Shown here piece after piece: positions 25,301-40,494 of a stretch of 64,000 nt of DNA. The stretch spans positions 1,138,501-1,202,500 of the forward strand of contig NW_019028982.1 of NCBI RefSeq assembly GCF_002105155.1, in the 5' to 3' direction. Positions within the stretch are counted from its first letter, which is position 1, and each line of letters opens with the position of its first letter. The notes beneath the pieces were generated by a model. That model made no database searches and was not told the origin of the DNA. It saw only the letters and a list, made by a program, of their open reading frames with translations. The stretch comes from Lobosporangium transversale. Lineage: Eukaryota > Mortierellomycota > Mortierellomycetes > Mortierellales > Mortierellaceae. The translations under genes were made by a program, and so were the position numbers.

Positions 25301-25808
25301 GCAGCAACAAGCGTACTCCCAAGCATATGCTCAAGCATACGGCTATCCAGCTGCAGCTGCGGGTTACCAGCCCACTGCAGCTGGTGCTGCCACATATCCA
25401 GCACAGCCTCAAGCGACCGCATATCCTTCCCAGGCAGCAGGCTACCAAGCTGCAGCTACAGCGTATCCTGCTGGTGCTTCTACTGGATATCCTACTGCTA
25501 CAGCTGTTACAGGTTATCAAGCGGGTAATACTTACCCTACCGCAGCCACCGGCTATCCCGCTCCAGCTACAGGATACCAAAACACAGGTACTGCTACTGC
25601 ATATCCAACAGCGGCAGGTTATCCAACTGCTGCCACAGGGTATCAAGCAGCAGCAACTGCATATCCCGCGGCAGCAGGAGCCTACCCTGCAGCAGCAGCA
25701 ACTGGCTACCAAGCTGCAGCTACTGCCTATCAAACCCCGGCCGCAGGATACCAAGCTCCTGCTACAGGCTACCAAGCCGCAGCAACGGCGTATCCTCCAT
25801 ACCGGTAA
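22785..25808 (+). CDS. prion-like Asn/His/Gln-rich, RGG and Tyr-Ala repeat protein
   Basis: Exons 22785-23763, 24029-24492 and 24582-25808 join in phase to give 889 aa. No folded domain is recognised. The order is: an acidic Ser/Thr/Glu-rich N terminus (about 1-200); an RGG/Asn/His-rich block with HHQRGGRGGFHNRNN; a second Gln/Asn block after the first intron; the motif GSIKSIFDYAKGMQWDR at the end of exon 2; a Tyr/Ala/Gln/Pro region with RGGRGGGRGGFAG; polyGln of about 20; and a C-terminal run of loosely repeated GYQAAATAYP units. Such composition is typical of RNA-binding, phase-separating proteins, but no RRM or KH domain is present, so RNA binding is inferred. ATG at 22785 is preceded by a pyrimidine-rich leader. 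Confidence 0.75.
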
Positions 25809-28990
<3,182 letters not shown>

Positions 28991-31201
28991 ATGGACACAG
29001 ATCAAGCAAACAGACAACCGCCATTGCCCGCAAAGCTGCGTTGGAGACCTTATGCTAATGGCAGTAACAAGAAAAACAACACCAAAATAAAAAAGGATGA
29101 CCAATCACGAGGGACTCGAGGTCATGCCAAAGCAATGGCTCACAAAATGCGAGGCCAGCAGTATTACACCGGTAAAACTCAAAACGCGCCTGCGGGTATC
29201 CAACTACAATGGGACGAGCCTGAGACTATCGAATCGATGAGTCATGGGGGGCACCAGTACCACCATCCTTTCCATAACGGTGACCGGTCGCGTGATACCT
29301 CACCCAGTTCTTCAAGCTCGGGTTCGAGTTCAGCGTTTTCAGCACCAGCTACAGCAACAGCGAAACAGGGCATCCGCCCTACGACAACGAACAGCATCTT
29401 CGTTGGCAATGTAGACAACATCAGCGCCGGTACTATGCAAAATCCTGTATCTTCCTTGCCATCACCTGCTTCTCCTAACTCGAAGTTGCCGAATACTAGG
29501 CTGGATCTGGTTGGTGGGCAGTCGGATCTTACAAAGTACATGGCTACCATTCCAGACTTGACAAGAAACACCCTTGTACAGAAGGATGCTCAATCTCTAA
29601 ACTCCATGACATCTGATACTGCCTACCAGATTGCCTTGAACGCCCTGTTTCAAAATCAGAATACGAGGCCACCGTCTAACCCCTTTCACACACCTGCAGG
29701 CTATGGACCAAACGGTATCACTAACGCCACTACAACAGCAACAACGAACAATGCTAATGCTCCCATCATCAACAACGGTATTACTCCTACCACTAACATT
29801 TCTGTTGCTCCAATCGCCCCTTCTATCCCAACTTCCAATATTTTTAATCCTCCAAGCCTCAATAATGTTTTCCTTTCTGATCCAAATCGAGCATTAACAA
29901 ATCAAGAGCTGCTTGGTGTCTCAAATATCGACGAATTACTACTCTCATGTGGTCTCGCACAAAATAACGTCAACAACAACGCCCACGCCAGCGCTTTTTT
30001 GAGTAATCCACAGACACTCGCTTCGCCTGCAGACACAGATCAATCATATAGCTCATCACCTATGCCTCCGTTACTCGACTTCCGCAGTAATAGAAACAAT
30101 GTATCGCGCGCTACTTCACCGTCGTCAGGAGCATTTTCCCCAATGGCTCTTACAAGCACAGCCTTTGAGACGCTTCTGTCACAACCGGTTGTTCCACAAC
30201 AGAGTTACCAACAGCAAGGGCAGCAACCAACGCCGCAAGCGATGAGTATGAATACTGATTGTAATTCAATCAAGGATGCCACATATAACTCCTTACTTAA
30301 GGAGTTATCATCTCCATTCGAATACATTTCAAAGAGTGGAGACTCTACAGTAAGTAATGTGCCAACTGCATGGCCTTCACTGTTCCCCAATACCCTTTCA
30401 GAGCCAGATGCACCCCTGGTCAAGGCAACTCCTCAACCAATAACACAGCGAAGCGAGATTGGGACTCAGACTGATGGACTATACCAGCCACCGCTTACAC
30501 CATTGTCCACAGAAACACCAACGTCATTCAACGGATCACCTTTATCTGCTTTGGGTCTCTCAGAGGAAGGGCTTGATCCTGACTGGTTGAGCTTCTTGGA
30601 TGAGGCATCACCACTATTTAATGACATTGAGACGCCACAGCCATCGCTTTCTGACATCGAGATGAAGACATCGAGTCAAAATGTCAATAGAAATCCAAAT
30701 AGGACACAGTATGATAGGACCTTCTGGAATTGGGCCGAGCAATTGCTCAAACCAGGGGCCATGACTCCTACAGTTAGTCGCAATGGGTTCCCGGGCACGG
30801 CGCCAACGATGACAAATGTGATCCCCAATGGCAGCATTAACAATGGCGGTCTCGTTAGGACCTTGCACGGGTCCAATCAACAGAAAAATAAAAAATCTTT
30901 TGGTTCTTCTGGGAATGTACCTGGAGATCTCACCGAGAGTCAAGGAGCTAAGACAAAGCTTGAGAGCATCCAGGCAGAGAGTCAAAATGGGGAGCTTGAT
31001 GACATCAACGGGGGAGGTAACAAGGATGACAAGGGCGTCAAATCCAACGAATCGGACAAGGAGAAAGCGTCTGCATTTGAGCGCTCAGTCGTTAAGGACA
31101 AGGAAGAGGACGCCAATCTGGTTGAGAAGAGGTTTGATGGGTTCAAGGGACTTATATCCCTCATCAGGTCGCTCTGGATCAGTGATGACGATGACAAGTG
31201 A
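28991..31201 (+). CDS. intronless disordered protein, possible transcriptional regulator
   Basis: A single exon encodes 736 aa rich in Ser, Thr, Asn, Pro and Gln. No DNA-binding or catalytic domain is recognised. A basic N terminus (KLRWRPYANGSNKKNN) precedes long disordered stretches. An acidic, aromatic segment at about residues 518-545 (GLDPDWLSFLDEASPLFND) looks like an acidic activation domain. A C-terminal part has FWNWAEQLLKP and ends FKGLISLIRSLWISDDDDK. A regulatory role is an inference from composition only. It is unusual in being 2.2 kb without an intron while most neighbours are split. The start is the first ATG after a long T-rich leader. Confidence 0.7.
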   Translation: MDTDQANRQPPLPAKLRWRPYANGSNKKNNTKIKKDDQSRGTRGHAKAMAHKMRGQQYYTGKTQNAPAGIQLQWDEPETIESMSHGGHQYHHPFHNGDRSRDTSPSSSSSGSSSAFSAPATATAKQGIRPTTTNSIFVGNVDNISAGTMQNPVSSLPSPASPNSKLPNTRLDLVGGQSDLTKYMATIPDLTRNTLVQKDAQSLNSMTSDTAYQIALNALFQNQNTRPPSNPFHTPAGYGPNGITNATTTATTNNANAPIINNGITPTTNISVAPIAPSIPTSNIFNPPSLNNVFLSDPNRALTNQELLGVSNIDELLLSCGLAQNNVNNNAHASAFLSNPQTLASPADTDQSYSSSPMPPLLDFRSNRNNVSRATSPSSGAFSPMALTSTAFETLLSQPVVPQQSYQQQGQQPTPQAMSMNTDCNSIKDATYNSLLKELSSPFEYISKSGDSTVSNVPTAWPSLFPNTLSEPDAPLVKATPQPITQRSEIGTQTDGLYQPPLTPLSTETPTSFNGSPLSALGLSEEGLDPDWLSFLDEASPLFNDIETPQPSLSDIEMKTSSQNVNRNPNRTQYDRTFWNWAEQLLKPGAMTPTVSRNGFPGTAPTMTNVIPNGSINNGGLVRTLHGSNQQKNKKSFGSSGNVPGDLTESQGAKTKLESIQAESQNGELDDINGGGNKDDKGVKSNESDKEKASAFERSVVKDKEEDANLVEKRFDGFKGLISLIRSLWISDDDDK

Positions 31202-31517
31202 AGAAAGAAGTAATTTTGACTTGGGTACTTGGCGTAATCGATTTCTTTTTTTTTTTTTTTTTTTTTCCACATTTAGTCCACATAGAATGTTTAACTTATT
31301 GTTATTGTTGCTGTGCTTGTTGTTATTAATGCTGATGCTCGTTATTATTGTTTTAGTTTTGCTCCTTCTTTTTTGACTGTCCTTTCATTGTCTTCACACT
31401 CCACTCTTCATTCCTTCTTTTCCTGTATATCTGTGTATATTCTCCCGCAAACTTTTTCACAATGAATTATAAATTCATAATTTATAACAATTTATTCCTT
31501 ATGATAATAAGAATCCC

Positions 31518-31786
31518 CTATATATTGCGCGATGATGATGTGTTTGAATATTGCTCTTGCTGTTGATGCTGTTGTTGGTGCTGAAAGTCTCGCTCTTTGT
31601 CCTTCTGATACTGAGCAAGAAGATCATTGTTCTTTGTGACAGGTCCGCGAGGATTTTCCTCTAGTACCACTAAATACAGTATAACATTTATATGACATAC
31701 GAGGGTTAGTAATGTTAATTGCTAAAAAGAATGGAGCTTTTGTTTTGTTAGAGTGTTGTATAACCTACAGCGCTTGTAAAGAACAT
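31518..31786 (-). CDS. possible small two-exon gene, about 57 aa
   Basis: A 50-codon frame at 31669-31518 reads like real protein: LEENPRGPVTKNNDLLAQYQ, then KDKERDFQ and a His/Gln-rich tail before TAG. It is preceded by a good acceptor (TTTAG). A candidate first exon 31786-31765 (MFFTSAV) ends at a GTTATA donor in the matching phase. I do not recognise the family; a mitochondrial or membrane-associated small protein is conceivable given the hydrophobic start, but this is a guess. The 5' exon is the weak part. It is convergent with the preceding regulator-like gene. Confidence 0.4.
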
Positions 31787-32386
31787 AAGAGGAGGAGACA
31801 AAGATAGGCAAAGACAGGATAATAGTTAAAAGCCTTTTTTTTGTGACAGGAAAAAAAAAAAAAAAAAAAAAAAAAACAGAGGAATTATTAATCTGAGTTT
31901 GTCAAGAATGAGTAACTTGACTTCATATGCAGCGAAAATAAATTCACTCAAAGATCTATTACTTTTGACCCTGAGGATTCAATTTGTTTGGGAGAAAGAA
32001 CGACATTGGGAGAAAAAGAATGGAAGGCACAAAAAAAAAATGTTCAAGGAAAAAAAAGTCGATTCAAGGGGCCATGTGATAATTCAATTGGGAATTAAGG
32101 AATTAAGGGCAAATAACCACAGCAATTAAAGATTGAAGAAATCATTTTCTAATTGACGATGCTGTTGGGCTGTGCTCGATTTTCCATTAGGTACTGCGCA
32201 TGACCCATCTTGTATGGTGAGAAAAGATATAAAAGGGAGAGAAAGTTCTCTCTCTTTTTCTATTCTTTCTTTCTCCCTTCACTCCCTCCCTCCTCTGCTT
32301 ATTCGCGCTTCTTAGTAATAACTATATTCACTCAGTTAAATTAAAAAAGGAAAAAAAAAAGGCAAGAAGAGTACGGAGGTACATCC
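31787..32386. promoter_or_regulatory. promoter region of the giant gene
   Basis: About 600 bp upstream of the 2,755-aa gene. A poly(A) tract lies at 31851-31876, a TATAAAA at 32228-32234, then CT-rich sequence (CTCTCTCTTTTT near 32,248). No gene is supported here on the plus strand. Confidence 0.45.
32228..32234 (+). promoter_or_regulatory. TATA box TATAAAA
   Basis: TATAAAA lies about 150 bp upstream of the ATG at 32387, followed by a pyrimidine-rich leader. The call rests on motif and position only. Confidence 0.45.
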
Positions 32387-35300
32387 ATGTTGTTCTCGTA
32401 CAATCGAAAGGGCTTAAGTACCTGGGATCCTAATCCAGACCTCGAATTCCAATACTTGGAAGAATATGCTCTTAACCCTGATGCGCGTCAGGATCTCCTT
32501 AAGTCCTGCACAGCCGGGACAAAAGAATATCATCTTATGAAACTTCGTCTCATTTCTCAAGAGCTCCAGCAAACATTGCCTGAAGAGATCACGACTGCCA
32601 TGATCGAAGAGGCCCGAACGGTATTACACAATGCAGAAGCGAGCTTTGGGGATCAAAACAGGGAGATCATGGAACAGTTCCGAGCACAATTCGCGATTTT
32701 GGGCTATGAAGTGGATCGAGAGTCATTGATGAAACAAGTGGAGCTCGGTCCAGTCTCGGTAACTCGACTAAACATCGACAACGCCACCAACAGCCTCTTG
32801 CCTGAGGCGACGGTAGACTTGCTAGAGCAATGGCTTGAAAGCAGTATTTTAGCACAAGTACCCACCAAGCTGCATGATGAATTGATTGAGACCAACTATC
32901 TCATTAGTTCATTAATACAGAAGTTGATCCAAAAAAATGTTCCAACTGACATCCCTGCTGTTGTATGGAAGCATCTATTGGAACAACCGCAGATGTCAGA
33001 CCTTTTGTTGCGTACAACCACGCCTAGCGAGCTATTATCCCTATTCAAAAAGATGAATATACCTCTTTCCTCAAACAACGTGGTGGTACAGTCAAAACCT
33101 GGCGAGCAACAAGGAATCAGTGGACAGGGTAATGCGGCAGCCATGAGTGAGATCGATACCATCGATATCTTGATTGCTAAAGTGGTTATTAGGCTTCACG
33201 GTGCGAATATGCTGTCCTTCAGGGACGATATCAAGCAGCTAAAGCATTTGACGGTTAAACAATTAAAATATATCCAGCACAATGTATCAGGGAGCATGCA
33301 AGATGAAGGGTTTGTAGGTTTACTGGAGAAGCGGATCGTACCAGACATTTTTTCAGAGCCACTATCACCACTGTCGCCACCGCAGCAGGGGCAGCGGGAT
33401 CCGAGCAAGACAATCCTTGGTGAATGGCTGATCCGTATGCTTTCGTTCGTGGACCAATTGCCATCAAAGTTCAATCGTCACAAGCTTGCGGTTTATTTGA
33501 TGAGCTTGGAGTATGACTTAGCCAACGGTGTTATGGATAAGACCAAGTTCCTGAAGTATGCCATCTGCCTATAACAATAGGGGCCTACTGGCATTTTTAT
33601 ATAAATGAATGAACTTGCATTTGTTTCTAATTATATCTATTTCTCTAAGCTGAATCTTTTTTTTTTTTTTTTTTGGTATATATTACTAGGTTTATTGCCA
33701 TTCCTCGATACCATCGCTTCTATAACAGGAGTCAGCTCGCTACCTACGGAGGCCCTAATTATATTGTGGGCTTTGCTACCCCCAACGCCGACCGTCCTTT
33801 GGAGTATTGGTCCTCGGTATCTTTATTTTATTTTACTTTTTATCGTGATACCATGAATGAATGTCTCGCACTTGCAATGGCGCCAACTTTTTCATTTTCA
33901 TTTCTATATTTACACAACAGAGAGTCCGAGTCGCTACGCAAGTACGCGACGAGAATATTGTTGTGGAATACCTCACATATTTCCTACGACTTAAGGAACC
34001 CGTGTCTACATTTGAGCCTTACTTCGATCTCCACTCCTTCCTTCATCCACTTCTCGCCCGTGTGATGTTAACATCCCCAACGGAGAAGCACACGCCATCA
34101 GACATTGAGAAATGGTCTTCGTTGCTTCCTCTTTCCGACGGAGGGTTGTTAAAGCTGACAGAGGAAACAATTATCAAGTTTACGCATGATAATCCCCAGA
34201 CATTCATGCCCTCCGATCCTGTGGTCCTCAAACTGAAGATCAAGAATGCAAACCGGATCCTCGTCCGTGTATTTGAAATCCAGACTCTTGATTACTTACA
34301 GCAGTACCCCAAAGATGGTCCTTTGGGACTCGATCTGGATTTGGATGGACTAACTCCTAACTGGGAGCACCAATTGACAGTGGAGCATCCGGCATTGGAG
34401 ATTCACGATTTGCTAGTAACGTTACCAGAGTTAGCGGATTGTAGGGGCTCATTTGTAGTGGATGTGGTCTGTAACGGCGAAAACAGTAGCGCGTATTTCA
34501 CCAAGGTAATTAGAAGGAAAAGCAAATGTAGTGGACATTTGTTAAATCGACGCAGCCTATTAATCAGTAATTTTACACTGTAGGGCTACCTCGATTTTGT
34601 AGAAAGGCAGACTGTGGCAGGTCATTTGCTTACTATAATCGACGAAAAGAAACAAAAAATCACTGAGAACGTTGGAGTTTGGTTCAACAGCCACTACTAT
34701 AAGGTAAGAAAAAAGCGAAAGGTGCTGTGGGGTTAATTTTTCAAGTTGATTGCAAAAGTACGAGACCCTAAAATGACGCAAAATAAAAAAAATGTGAAAC
34801 ACTAGACAAATCGCGACGGCGATATTACCATTCCTTATCGCAAGTCGTCTTCAAATTCTCAGGAAAGCCTTTTCATCACACATAACGGCTTTACAAGCCG
34901 CCGTAGCTTCCGGCACCGCCTCGAATCATATGAGGTGTTGATATCATCCTATATTGATCACGAGTCGCTGCTAGCAGACATGGATGTGAAGGTGTTGCTC
35001 AAGGGCACCTTACGCCTTGTTGACGCAGATGTAACCTGCCCTGTGGATCTACTAGAGCAAGTTGTTCTGGAAGTAACATCCTATAGCAATGATGGCTCCG
35101 AGACCATGATCTCTGTCCAAGATTTCAAGCTGCATGACCTGGACTGGACAGAGTACATCTACCAGGTCCCAGAGGATTTGGTTCGTGTTAGATTTTTGCT
35201 TAGAGCGAAAATCAAATCGTTGTCAACAGGCACGCTTCAAGAGCTTTCTGACACTTCGGAGTTTTATTTTAAAAAGTAAGTTAGGTAAAGTGCACAATCA

Positions 35301-35963
35301 AATCTATTTTATGATAAGTGCAGACACTAAACTATGCCTTTTTTTATATTTTTTTTTATACCTTCCGGATACTGGTGGACGCAATTGATAGAAGCAGCGC
35401 CGATGAGATGGTTACGCTGCATGCGGCATCTCAAAGGAATAAAGTTCAAGTGCATGGGGAAATCATTACTGTTCTCCGGGCTATTCCTGTCATAGGTCAG
35501 GTTCATCCTGAATATCAGATCCTCGTCATGGGTAAAAACGGTATGTGAATAGCGGAAAAGGATCTATGCTATAATTCTTCGCAACATCCTGTGGGAATAG
35601 ACTATTTTTCTCCAAATGTTCAAACATTCAAACATATGTTTCAATTTCGTACAGGTGAAAGAAGACCAGGCGTGCCTCTCAAGATCAATATAGAGCATTT
35701 AGTTTCACTGGACACAATTGAAATTGACCTCCTATCGGATGCGGATGGTATTGTCCATTTAGGCTCGCTTTTGGGGATTATAAAGCTATCCTGTATACCT
35801 GGTCATTCTACTTGGGAATTTGCGGTTAAAAAACAACAAAGATATCCTGAAGTCATTCATGGCTCCGCAGACGCGCCTATTCACTTGCCTTTTAGCTTCC
35901 AGAACCACCTCGAGACTCGAGCAGTGGTATTGTTTAGATGTGCGTCTGACCTTGGAAGTGATA

Positions 35964-35997
<34 letters not shown>

Positions 35998-37519
35998 ACT
36001 TTACGCGCTTTTGGATGTAGTAATGCTCGCTAAAATTCTTTTTACATCTCTAAACGCCAAAATAGCTGTTGTATTGAAGACGCCACTGAGAATATTAGAT
36101 TGGAAGAAGATTTACTCATAATTGGGCACTTGGATCCAGGCTGTTATAATTTACACTTGGATGATGAAACGCTTATACATCTCCTCATTTCGAGCCCGAG
36201 GAACGCATCTTTAATACAAAGCGACGCTATCAAAGGTTTGGAAGGCTTTCATCTCCGCACAAATCCTATGCTCGAAATTCGGAACAGTATGAGGCATCCG
36301 CTCTATATCTCTTCAGTTACGGATGATCTGGTACAACAGAAGATCCATATTCAACTCCAGAATTGGACACCTGCGACACGAGTCTGTGTTGTATCCTCAA
36401 AGTTCAAGCCATACAGGTCTATGCTTGATGATATGGCGCCATTCAAGGATGGGAGGCCTTGGTTTAAAAAGCAGACTAACCAGCAAACAACATTATTTAA
36501 GGAAGGAAGAGTCCTAGGGGAAGAATATCAATATATTCTGAATCGCAGAGCCCAATCAAAGCATTGGGCTGGTAACCTGTTGACAAAGCCCAGTGTCCTA
36601 CTTAATCCACGGGTAATAAGAGCATTATACATCATAAAGGAGGCGCCACAAGGGAGACTGTTTTTATATTGAACTTTTTTTTCTCTACTCCTTCAGAGCA
36701 TAGGAGGAACCAGTGTGTCTCGGCAAGAGATGACAAGACATAACCCTAATAACGCTTCATCGCGTTCTAATACCTTTAGGGGCCCCGGTGGGGATAGGAC
36801 TATGGTTTCAAGTAATCCAGGCTATGATCTTGGACGTGGTGGCGCTATGCGTCATCGCAAGATTCTACCACCTGGTGCGCCTCCCTTATTCACCTTTATA
36901 GCCAACCCTAGCGTGATATTTGCAAATATGCTTCCAAGCCAAAGTGGAGTATTGGAGTTGAACCATGCAGATCTGAAAGAGGGCAATTATTTGCAAATCT
37001 TCGCTATAGATGGTTCACAGGCAATCCAACGCTGCTTTACGGCGTCCAATCGCGGTTTAAGGGTGTTTGGAGAGCCTATTGAATGGGAATACCAAAAACG
37101 CGACTTGAGGTTTAAGAGCCCATTAAGCTATGATAAGCACTATACCGGTGAAAAAACTGGGGCAATCTTGGATCCTAGAGCCCGTATGCATCAATCTCTA
37201 TCAAGCGATGAACGCGCTGCTTTGGAAGCTAAACCGCATACAATAACGCTTACCTCAACTGGAAGTTCAGCCTCTGCAGTTCAAGTCATAAACTCTGTGA
37301 GTCAGGTGTACGATTTAATGATGACGCTGCTAGAGGGCGAAGCACACAAGCAGAATCTACGCAAGTTTAGGTTCATTGTGGACTGGCATAAATTTTCCCT
37401 CATAACCAAGAACGAAATGTTCTCGAAATGGAATTGCCATGAGCTCAACTTGTTTCTTTATAGGAAGGACCGGCCTTATTTCGATGCAGTCGTGAAGCCG
37501 TTCGTCAAGGTACTTGACT

Positions 37520-37553
<34 letters not shown>

Positions 37554-40456
37554 CGACCAGCTTGGTTACTATATCAATTAATGTATCTCAAATCCGAACG
37601 CAAATAGAACAAATTGGTCAAATCGTTCATGGATAACTACTTGATTGGCGCATCTTTGGAGAAGTACACAACTCTAAATGAATTCAGTTTGTTGACTTGC
37701 ATGGAAAAATGTCTTCTCGCACAACGAATTCCAAGCTTGCGAGCTTCTGTTGCCCAGTGGATAAAAAGCAGAGTCCATAAAGCTAAGATTTCCACCAATT
37801 CCAAATTATTCAAGGCCGTCATGAAATCAGGCGCCTTAAAAGATGTCACTGACGATGGAATAACCCCTTCTTCTCCATCCACAACCCCTGGAAACATTGG
37901 AAGGTAAGCTTGTAATTTTTTATTTATTTCACCTCACTTCCACAGCTCTTACGTTGCTTCTAGCCATTGTGAGCCCATCGATTCATTTGATTGATCTTTT
38001 TTTTTTATCGCTGGATAATAGTCAGACGGGATCGGAAGGGCGAAAAAGTGACAATGATGATTTCGAAATGGTTGACAAGCCTTTGATTGGTGCTATACAG
38101 TTAAGCGATCCAGCTCTAGCCATGCAGAGCACCTTTGGAGGAACTTCACTGTTCGGGACCGGAGCCTCTGGAGCTCCACCCGCTGCTGAGGGGCTCGAGT
38201 CAAATGCTTCTAGAACAGCTTTTGGCTCCAGCAGCTATGCGGCGCCTCGGAGCGCAGCGCCAGCGACCGATATGCCTGGACAGCCTACTCCTACATTTGG
38301 AGCAGCACCCTCAAGCTTGTTTGGATCTCCCGGAGGAGCGGCAACATCAAGTGCTTTATTTGGAACAGCTACAGCAAAGGCAGCGCCTGGAGGCTTATTT
38401 GGGTCTTCTTCGGCACCGTCAGCAACGGGCGGGTTATTCGGATCATCTGTGGTGCCGGCAACAACTACTGGTTTGTTTGGGTCGTCTGGAACGCCAACGA
38501 CACCTGCTGCAAACATGTTTGGTCAATTTATGCCTAGCACCACGCCGTCAGGAACATTTGGGAGCACAGTGGCAGCTACAAACGTGCCTAATCAGCCTGC
38601 ACCTGCGCCTGCTGAAGGGATGTCTATATCATTTGGGGAAGTGGCATCAGGGTCCTTTGGAGGAGCTTCAGTGTCAACTCCAACACAACAAGGCTTACTG
38701 CCAGCACAGCGACAATGGCAACAGCAACGGCAGCTGCAATTGCAACAATTAGCACTGCAGCAGCAAGCGCAACAGGTGCAACAACAGGTGCAACAACAGG
38801 TGCAACAACAGCCAACGCAGCAAGCACAGCAGCTGCAATTGCAACAATTAGCACTGCGGCAGCAACTGCAGCGGCAAGCGCAACAGATGCAGCAACAGAT
38901 GCAACAACAGGTGCAACAGCAAGTGCAACAGCAGCAGCAGCTACCGCCGTCAAACCATCACGAGGCGCGGCGGTTAGCAGCCCAAATCCTACAGCAGCAG
39001 TACAAGCCTATCGATTTTACAAAAGAGATGATTGAGACATTTTACTGGGGCAGGCAGGATCAGACTATTGAACACAGCCGTGGGGATGTCAATGCCTTCT
39101 GGTTAGATTATATGGAGTACGATGAATCTAAGCGAGGATCATTTTTGTCAGAGGTAGCAGGCATTCCTATTGATGGACTTAAATGTTCTCACTTGTTTGT
39201 TTCAAATTCAATTTATAGTAACCAGATACATAATTTTAATTTTTTTTTCTTAACAGAACTTCGTAGCAAATGCTGGAACGTTCACGACCGTTATGGCAAC
39301 TATCGCGCTGCTCGATCTGATGTTTAATCCTAAAGAGGCAACCATCAGGCGCTCTATCGATGGCAATCTACTTGCTTCGTCGCTTTCTCCCGCAATGGTG
39401 TTTCACTCTTCGACTAAGGTACTTGAAAACATCACCGCTAGATTTCGAATCGTTGATTCATATTAACTTTGGAACGCGTGAATGGATTTTAGGAACACAC
39501 CGAGGCACCGGCTATTGGATCAGTTCTGATTATGCAGCAATACTTTGCACAACTAGACCGGACGGAGTACAACGCCAAGTTGATGGCTGACGTACGCAAA
39601 TACATTCGGCCAGGAACTACGTTCAACTCTTTAGAGACTTATGGAGCACATGTGGTTTTGATAAGTAAGTATCTGGTTAGAGTCAATATAGTAGCAACAG
39701 TGCATCAATCATCTAAATTGGCTTATCTGCCCTCTTTACGCTAGATGCGACCCCGAATCCTATGAAAGTTCATTTGGAGGTACAACTCCCACAGGGCACA
39801 ATCCCAGTCTATGACCCTCTCGAAGCCTCCCAGGATGTCGATTTAAGTGCGCATGGAACCTTTCAATACGAATATCGCTTTTATTTCCCAGAAGAAGGCG
39901 ATTTTTCACATTACCCAGCTCATGTCTCCGACTATGAAAATATCGTCGCATTCGCAAACCCAGCAACCCTCAAAGTCCGAAAACTGGGATCTAGCCGTGA
40001 CCATGATGTAGCTGAAATCAATTCTTGGTCTTACATACTCTCCTGCGGGACACAAGGAGATATTCTTCAGAAGCTAAGGTCTGATCCATTGGATGGCATG
40101 AATGTAGAACTCTTGATCCCCAGATTATACTGTGATATTGCTTTTTTCAAAGCCGTCACCAAAGTTCTCCGAGATCGATACGAATACATCGACCAAGTCT
40201 GGAGCGTAAGTATGGTGCTGCATGCTACACAAGAGGACGACAGAAAAGAGTTGCGGAAAATAGCAAGTGAATACATCGGAAAAAAGCAGATAGCTCGGTT
40301 GGTTGGAGACTGGTTTACGTCAGGGCTTGTGGTTCGTAGGCCTCAGGATCGATGCCAACCACCTTCCTTATACAAGGAGGCATTTCAGTACGTCGAGTAC
40401 TTTCCTCTTATTAACGCACGTGGTAAAGAGCTTCTTCCCCCTTTAGCTTGCAACTA

Positions 40457-40494
<38 letters not shown>

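Noticed and set aside
24603-25775. 390-codon antisense frame opposite the prion-like gene
   Set aside because: It reads as Cys/Ser/Leu-rich low complexity from the complement of Ala/Tyr/Gln codons. The plus-strand frame continues across two spliced exons in phase.
38235-38953. Antisense and alternative-frame Ala/Val-rich open frames over the GLFG/Gln exon
   Set aside because: Shadow frames of a repeat-rich exon whose in-phase splicing is supported on both sides.
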